NCBI GenBank assembly: GCA_031258615.1
Contig: JAIRMP010000252.1
Location: forward strand, 1-8,751
DNA from: Spirochaetaceae bacterium
Lineage (GTDB): Bacteria > Spirochaetota > Spirochaetia > Treponematales > Breznakiellaceae
DNA: 8,751 nucleotides
Direction of reading: 5' to 3'
Shown here in pieces: positions 6,330 to 8,751 of this stretch. The translations under genes were made by a program, and so were the position numbers. Under the pieces are notes generated by a model, which was not told the origin of the DNA, did not search any database, and worked only from the letters and a program-made list of their open reading frames with translations. The first letter of the stretch is position 1; each line of letters begins with the position of its first letter.

Positions 6330-7469
6330 ATGACCATAAAACGGCAAATATTTATTTCCAATGTACGCGCGGTACTCATAACGCTGTTCGGGCTTTTTTT
6401 GGCCGGTTTTGTGTTTCAGTTTGTAATGATGAAAATTATGGGCGTCAATTTTGACGAAGAAGCGCGCACTAAATGGGAACAGATACGGAAGGAAAGGGAG
6501 GCGGAATCTCAAAGCTGGCCTACTGCGTCCGGTCCCATATTCATCTGTATTTTTGTGGCGCTTATCAGCGTGATAAATAACCTGTTTAACTACCGCATGA
6601 TAAAATGTATTTCCCGCCCCTTGCAGCCCCTGAGCGAAGGGGTCAGGCAGATACGCGACAACAACCTGTCCTTCCGCATCGACTATCAAAATGACGACGA
6701 GTACCGCCCCATCTGCGAAGCGTTTAACGAGATGGCGGCGCGGCTTGAGGCATCGGCGGCGCGGAGGCAGCGGGACGAGGCGAACCGGCGGGAACTCTTG
6801 GCGGGAATCTCCCACGACCTCCGCACACCGCTCACCGCTATACAGGGTTACATTGAGGGACTGGAAAGCGGAGTCGCATCCACGCCGGAAATGCGCGATA
6901 GATATTTTGCCACGATAAAAAACAAGACCGCCGGCATGGAGCATATCATCGAACAGCTTTTCCTTTTTTCAAAACTCGACATGGACGAATTTCCCCTTGC
7001 CCTGCGGCGCGTTCCACTCATGCAGGTAATCTCGGACATGGTAGAAGAAGTCGCCCCGGAATACAGTCAACGCGGTCTTGACATACATATTGTGGAGAGT
7101 GATAGGGATGTTTTTGTATCAGCGGATACGCTGTGGCTCCGCAATGTTGTTATCAATATTCTTGAAAACAGCGTCCGGTATAAAACAAAAGAACGGGCTG
7201 CTCTGGAAATAAGCGCCTCTGTTGTCAATAATTCTGTTTTTCTGCGCCTTGCCGATGACGGCCCCGGAGTTTCCGCCGAAGCGCTTCCCAAATTATTCGA
7301 TGTGTTTTACCGCGCCGATCCATCGCGCAGCGCGAAAGGTTCCGGACTGGGGCTTGCCATAGGGAAAAAAATAATTGAACACTTGGGCGGCGCAGTCCAC
7401 GCGGAGCTTCCGGCTTCCGGCGGTCTTGCGATAGTTATCCGTCTGCCTGTTTCGGAGGGTATATGGTAA
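6330..7469 (+). CDS. Sensor histidine kinase (HAMP-HisKA-HATPase), two-component system
   Basis: A 379-residue membrane kinase that should autophosphorylate on a histidine and pass the phosphate to the regulator encoded next. TM1 is at about 12-35, followed by a short charged extracytoplasmic segment (36-67), TM2 (about 68-88), a HAMP linker (about 92-145, starting at SRPLQPL) and the dimerisation/phosphotransfer domain with H-box GISHDLRTPLTAI (159-171, His162). The ATP-binding domain has the N-box (LRNVVINILENSVRY, around 270-284), G1 (DDGPG, 309-313), F-box (KLFDVFYR, 321-328) and G2 (GSGLGLA, 337-343), all intact. There is no PAS or Cache sensor domain, so the short loop or the membrane itself is the probable sensing part. 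ATG 6330 is chosen over 6324 on ribosome-site spacing. The kinase gene comes first and overlaps the regulator by 7 bp. Confidence 0.92.
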   Translation: MTIKRQIFISNVRAVLITLFGLFLAGFVFQFVMMKIMGVNFDEEARTKWEQIRKEREAESQSWPTASGPIFICIFVALISVINNLFNYRMIKCISRPLQPLSEGVRQIRDNNLSFRIDYQNDDEYRPICEAFNEMAARLEASAARRQRDEANRRELLAGISHDLRTPLTAIQGYIEGLESGVASTPEMRDRYFATIKNKTAGMEHIIEQLFLFSKLDMDEFPLALRRVPLMQVISDMVEEVAPEYSQRGLDIHIVESDRDVFVSADTLWLRNVVINILENSVRYKTKERAALEISASVVNNSVFLRLADDGPGVSAEALPKLFDVFYRADPSRSAKGSGLGLAIGKKIIEHLGGAVHAELPASGGLAIVIRLPVSEGIW

Positions 7470-8164
7470 ACCAAAAAATACTGATTATTGAAGATGACAA
7501 GGACATTGCCGCGCTGGAAAAGGACTTCCTGGAGATAAACGGGTTTACCGTGATTATCGAAGGGGACGGCATTAAAGGCGCGGAACGGGCGCTGTCGGAA
7601 GATTTTGCCCTCATCCTGCTTGACCTGATGCTCCCCGGAAAAGACGGCAGAACGGTTTGCCGGGAAATCCGCAAAAAAATTGACATACCCATCCTCATGG
7701 TAACCGCCCGGATTGAGGATGCCGACAAGGTGCGCGGACTCGGACTCGGCGCCGATGATTATATCACAAAACCGTTTTCACCTGCCGAACTTGTCGCCAG
7801 GGTAAAATCACACCTCGCCCGTTACGAGCGGCTTACCCGAAATGCGGACGCCCCGAAAAAGACGGATAAAATTGATTTCGGCTGGATTCAAATCAACCAC
7901 GCCGCCCGCCGTGTCTTTGTCAACGACAAGGAAATCGCCCTGGCGCATAAAGAGTACGAATTGCTTTACTTTCTCGCGGACAACAAGGAAAGGGTGTTCA
8001 GCAAGGAACAGTTATACGACAAAATCTGGGGCGAGGATATGTACGGCGACATAAAAACCGTGGCGGTACACATCAACCGCCTGCGCGAAAAAATCGAACA
8101 TGACCCCGCCAATCCTATACACATACAAACTCTTTGGGGGGCAGGGTACAGATTCATGGCGTAG
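7463..8164 (+). CDS. OmpR/PhoB-family response regulator
   Basis: A 233-residue DNA-binding regulator. The receiver domain (about 4-118) shows the acidic pocket E10-D11-D12, phospho-acceptor D54 in LLDLMLPG, switch T81 and K103 in TKPF, so it should be a functional phosphorelay partner of the kinase upstream. After a linker (119-135) comes a winged-helix domain (about 136-232) with the KEYELLYFLADN segment, the recognition helix VAVHINRLREKIE (200-212) and the closing WGAGYRF wing (225-231). GGAGG (7454-7458) lies 4 bases before the ATG, inside the end of the kinase gene. Such regulators bind tandem sites about 11 bp apart, which matches the repeats at 250-293 before the efflux operon. Control of the pump by this regulator is therefore a reasonable, unproven inference. 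Confidence 0.93.
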   Translation: MVNQKILIIEDDKDIAALEKDFLEINGFTVIIEGDGIKGAERALSEDFALILLDLMLPGKDGRTVCREIRKKIDIPILMVTARIEDADKVRGLGLGADDYITKPFSPAELVARVKSHLARYERLTRNADAPKKTDKIDFGWIQINHAARRVFVNDKEIALAHKEYELLYFLADNKERVFSKEQLYDKIWGEDMYGDIKTVAVHINRLREKIEHDPANPIHIQTLWGAGYRFMA

Positions 8165-8203
8165 GGTTAAAGTACGGGTGGCAACGCAAGGGAAATCCTT
8201 GAA

Positions 8204-8238
8204 AAACTGACGGGGAGACGCAGTTTCCATGTATTTTT
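8204..8238. terminator. Terminator-like hairpin between convergent genes
   Basis: AAACTG-a-CG (8204-8212) pairs with CGCAGTTT (8219-8226): an 8-bp stem with one bulged A and the loop GGGAGA. Read on the minus strand, the stem runs straight into five T residues, a fair intrinsic terminator for the restriction-modification gene. On the plus strand a T5 run (8234-8238) lies 7 bases after the stem, so it may also serve the response regulator, less well. Confidence 0.45.
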
Positions 8239-8244
8239 GTACCT

Positions 8245-8751
8245 TCAGGCTTGAACCGGAGTTTCATCCAAATACTCCTCGCCCAAACCTTCAATTTTTT
8301 CCATAACGGCGATAGTTTGTTTTATTGCGATAAGCATATTTTTGATATGCTGTAAATCTTCAATCATAATGGATACCCTGTCTTTTATGCGGTTTTTAAT
8401 CCATAAGTCCACGGGTTTGCGGGAGCCAATTTCAAAAGCAAAAATATCAGGTGTTACTCCTTCAAAAGTTATTAATCCCCCGCATGAAGATTTATTTGCC
8501 TGCGATACGGAAAGGTGTATTTTACTATTGGCGTATGTCAGTTTGTCTATACAAAAATCCCCTTTTACGTCTCCCAATGAAACTTTCATTGAAGCATCGG
8601 CGGGAAGGGTTTTGAGCAAATGGAGTTCAATGAGTTTCTTGCCAAATTCGGCATATTTGGTAAAAACATCTCTGTTTTTAGTCATGGGTACCCTGGGAAA
8701 GTCTGTTTCAAGAAATACGATATATTTTTTCCTATATATTTTTGAATGGAG
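8245..8751 (-). CDS. C-terminal part of a Type ISP/IIG-like restriction-modification enzyme (gene continues past the window edge)
   Basis: The visible 168 residues resemble the C-terminal target-recognition end of large single-chain restriction-modification proteins of the Type ISP (LlaBIII-like) and related Type IIG kinds, which combine cleavage, methylation and DNA recognition. The hallmark is the segment FLETDFPRVPMTKNRDVF, followed by FGKKLIELHLL and, near the end, VDLWIKNRI and a helical tail (LQHIKNMLIAIKQTIAVM). Methyltransferase and nuclease/helicase motifs would lie upstream, outside the window. An ATG at 8683-8685 begins a 146-residue frame, but the frame continues without a stop to base 8751 and the family motif spans this ATG, so it is an internal methionine, not the start. 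The DNA is AT-richer than the efflux genes, as is common for mobile restriction systems. Whether the full gene is intact cannot be seen. Confidence 0.75.
   Translation of the reverse strand, partial: LHSKIYRKKYIVFLETDFPRVPMTKNRDVFTKYAEFGKKLIELHLLKTLPADASMKVSLGDVKGDFCIDKLTYANSKIHLSVSQANKSSCGGLITFEGVTPDIFAFEIGSRKPVDLWIKNRIKDRVSIMIEDLQHIKNMLIAIKQTIAVMEKIEGLGEEYLDETPVQA

Noticed and set aside
6246..6944. 232-codon minus-strand open frame opposite the kinase gene
   Set aside because: It is antisense to the kinase, whose motifs are intact. The composition is rich in His, Arg and Tyr, as expected for a shadow frame.

Overview
The window looks like chromosomal DNA of a spirochaete, most likely a Treponema. 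The main reasons are the periplasmic adaptor of the efflux system, which lacks the alpha-helical hairpin as the Borrelia adaptor BesA does, and a leader region with hairpin-rich repeats of a style I associate with treponemal intergenic DNA. The genus is an inference; there is no rRNA or other marker gene.

Layout: positions 1-336 hold no convincing gene. They contain two copies of a ~93-bp imperfect repeat (64-250), then an AT-rich promoter zone with a four-fold 11-bp phased direct repeat (250-293). Positions 337-5678 are a compact tripartite RND efflux operon: inner-membrane-anchored adaptor (337-1293), RND/HAE1-type pump (1290-4373) and TolC-like outer-membrane channel (4377-5678), joined by a 4-bp overlap and a 3-bp gap. 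Positions 5748-6258 carry a two-gene cassette of small proteins, DUF4160 followed by DUF2442, in visibly AT-richer DNA. A hairpin and an extended -10 promoter follow. Positions 6330-8164 encode a two-component system with the kinase first, overlapping an OmpR-type response regulator by 7 bp. A short convergent gap (8165-8244) has a terminator-like hairpin. The right end (8245-8751, minus strand) is the C-terminal part of a large restriction-modification protein (Type ISP/Type IIG-like specificity domain) whose N-terminal part lies beyond the window.

How the genes work together: the first three genes should form one envelope-spanning export machine. The kinase/regulator pair downstream on the same strand is the obvious candidate to control it. 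The 11-bp phased repeat in the pump promoter has the spacing expected for an OmpR/PhoB-family regulator, but this link is inferred. The DUF4160/DUF2442 pair sits between pump and regulators like an inserted module with toxin-antitoxin-like architecture. Together with the restriction-modification gene it suggests accessory DNA next to and inside an otherwise ordinary efflux locus.

I did not find a clearly new multi-gene system. The best candidates for something under-described are the hairpinless pump, the DUF4160/DUF2442 cassette and the phased operator.
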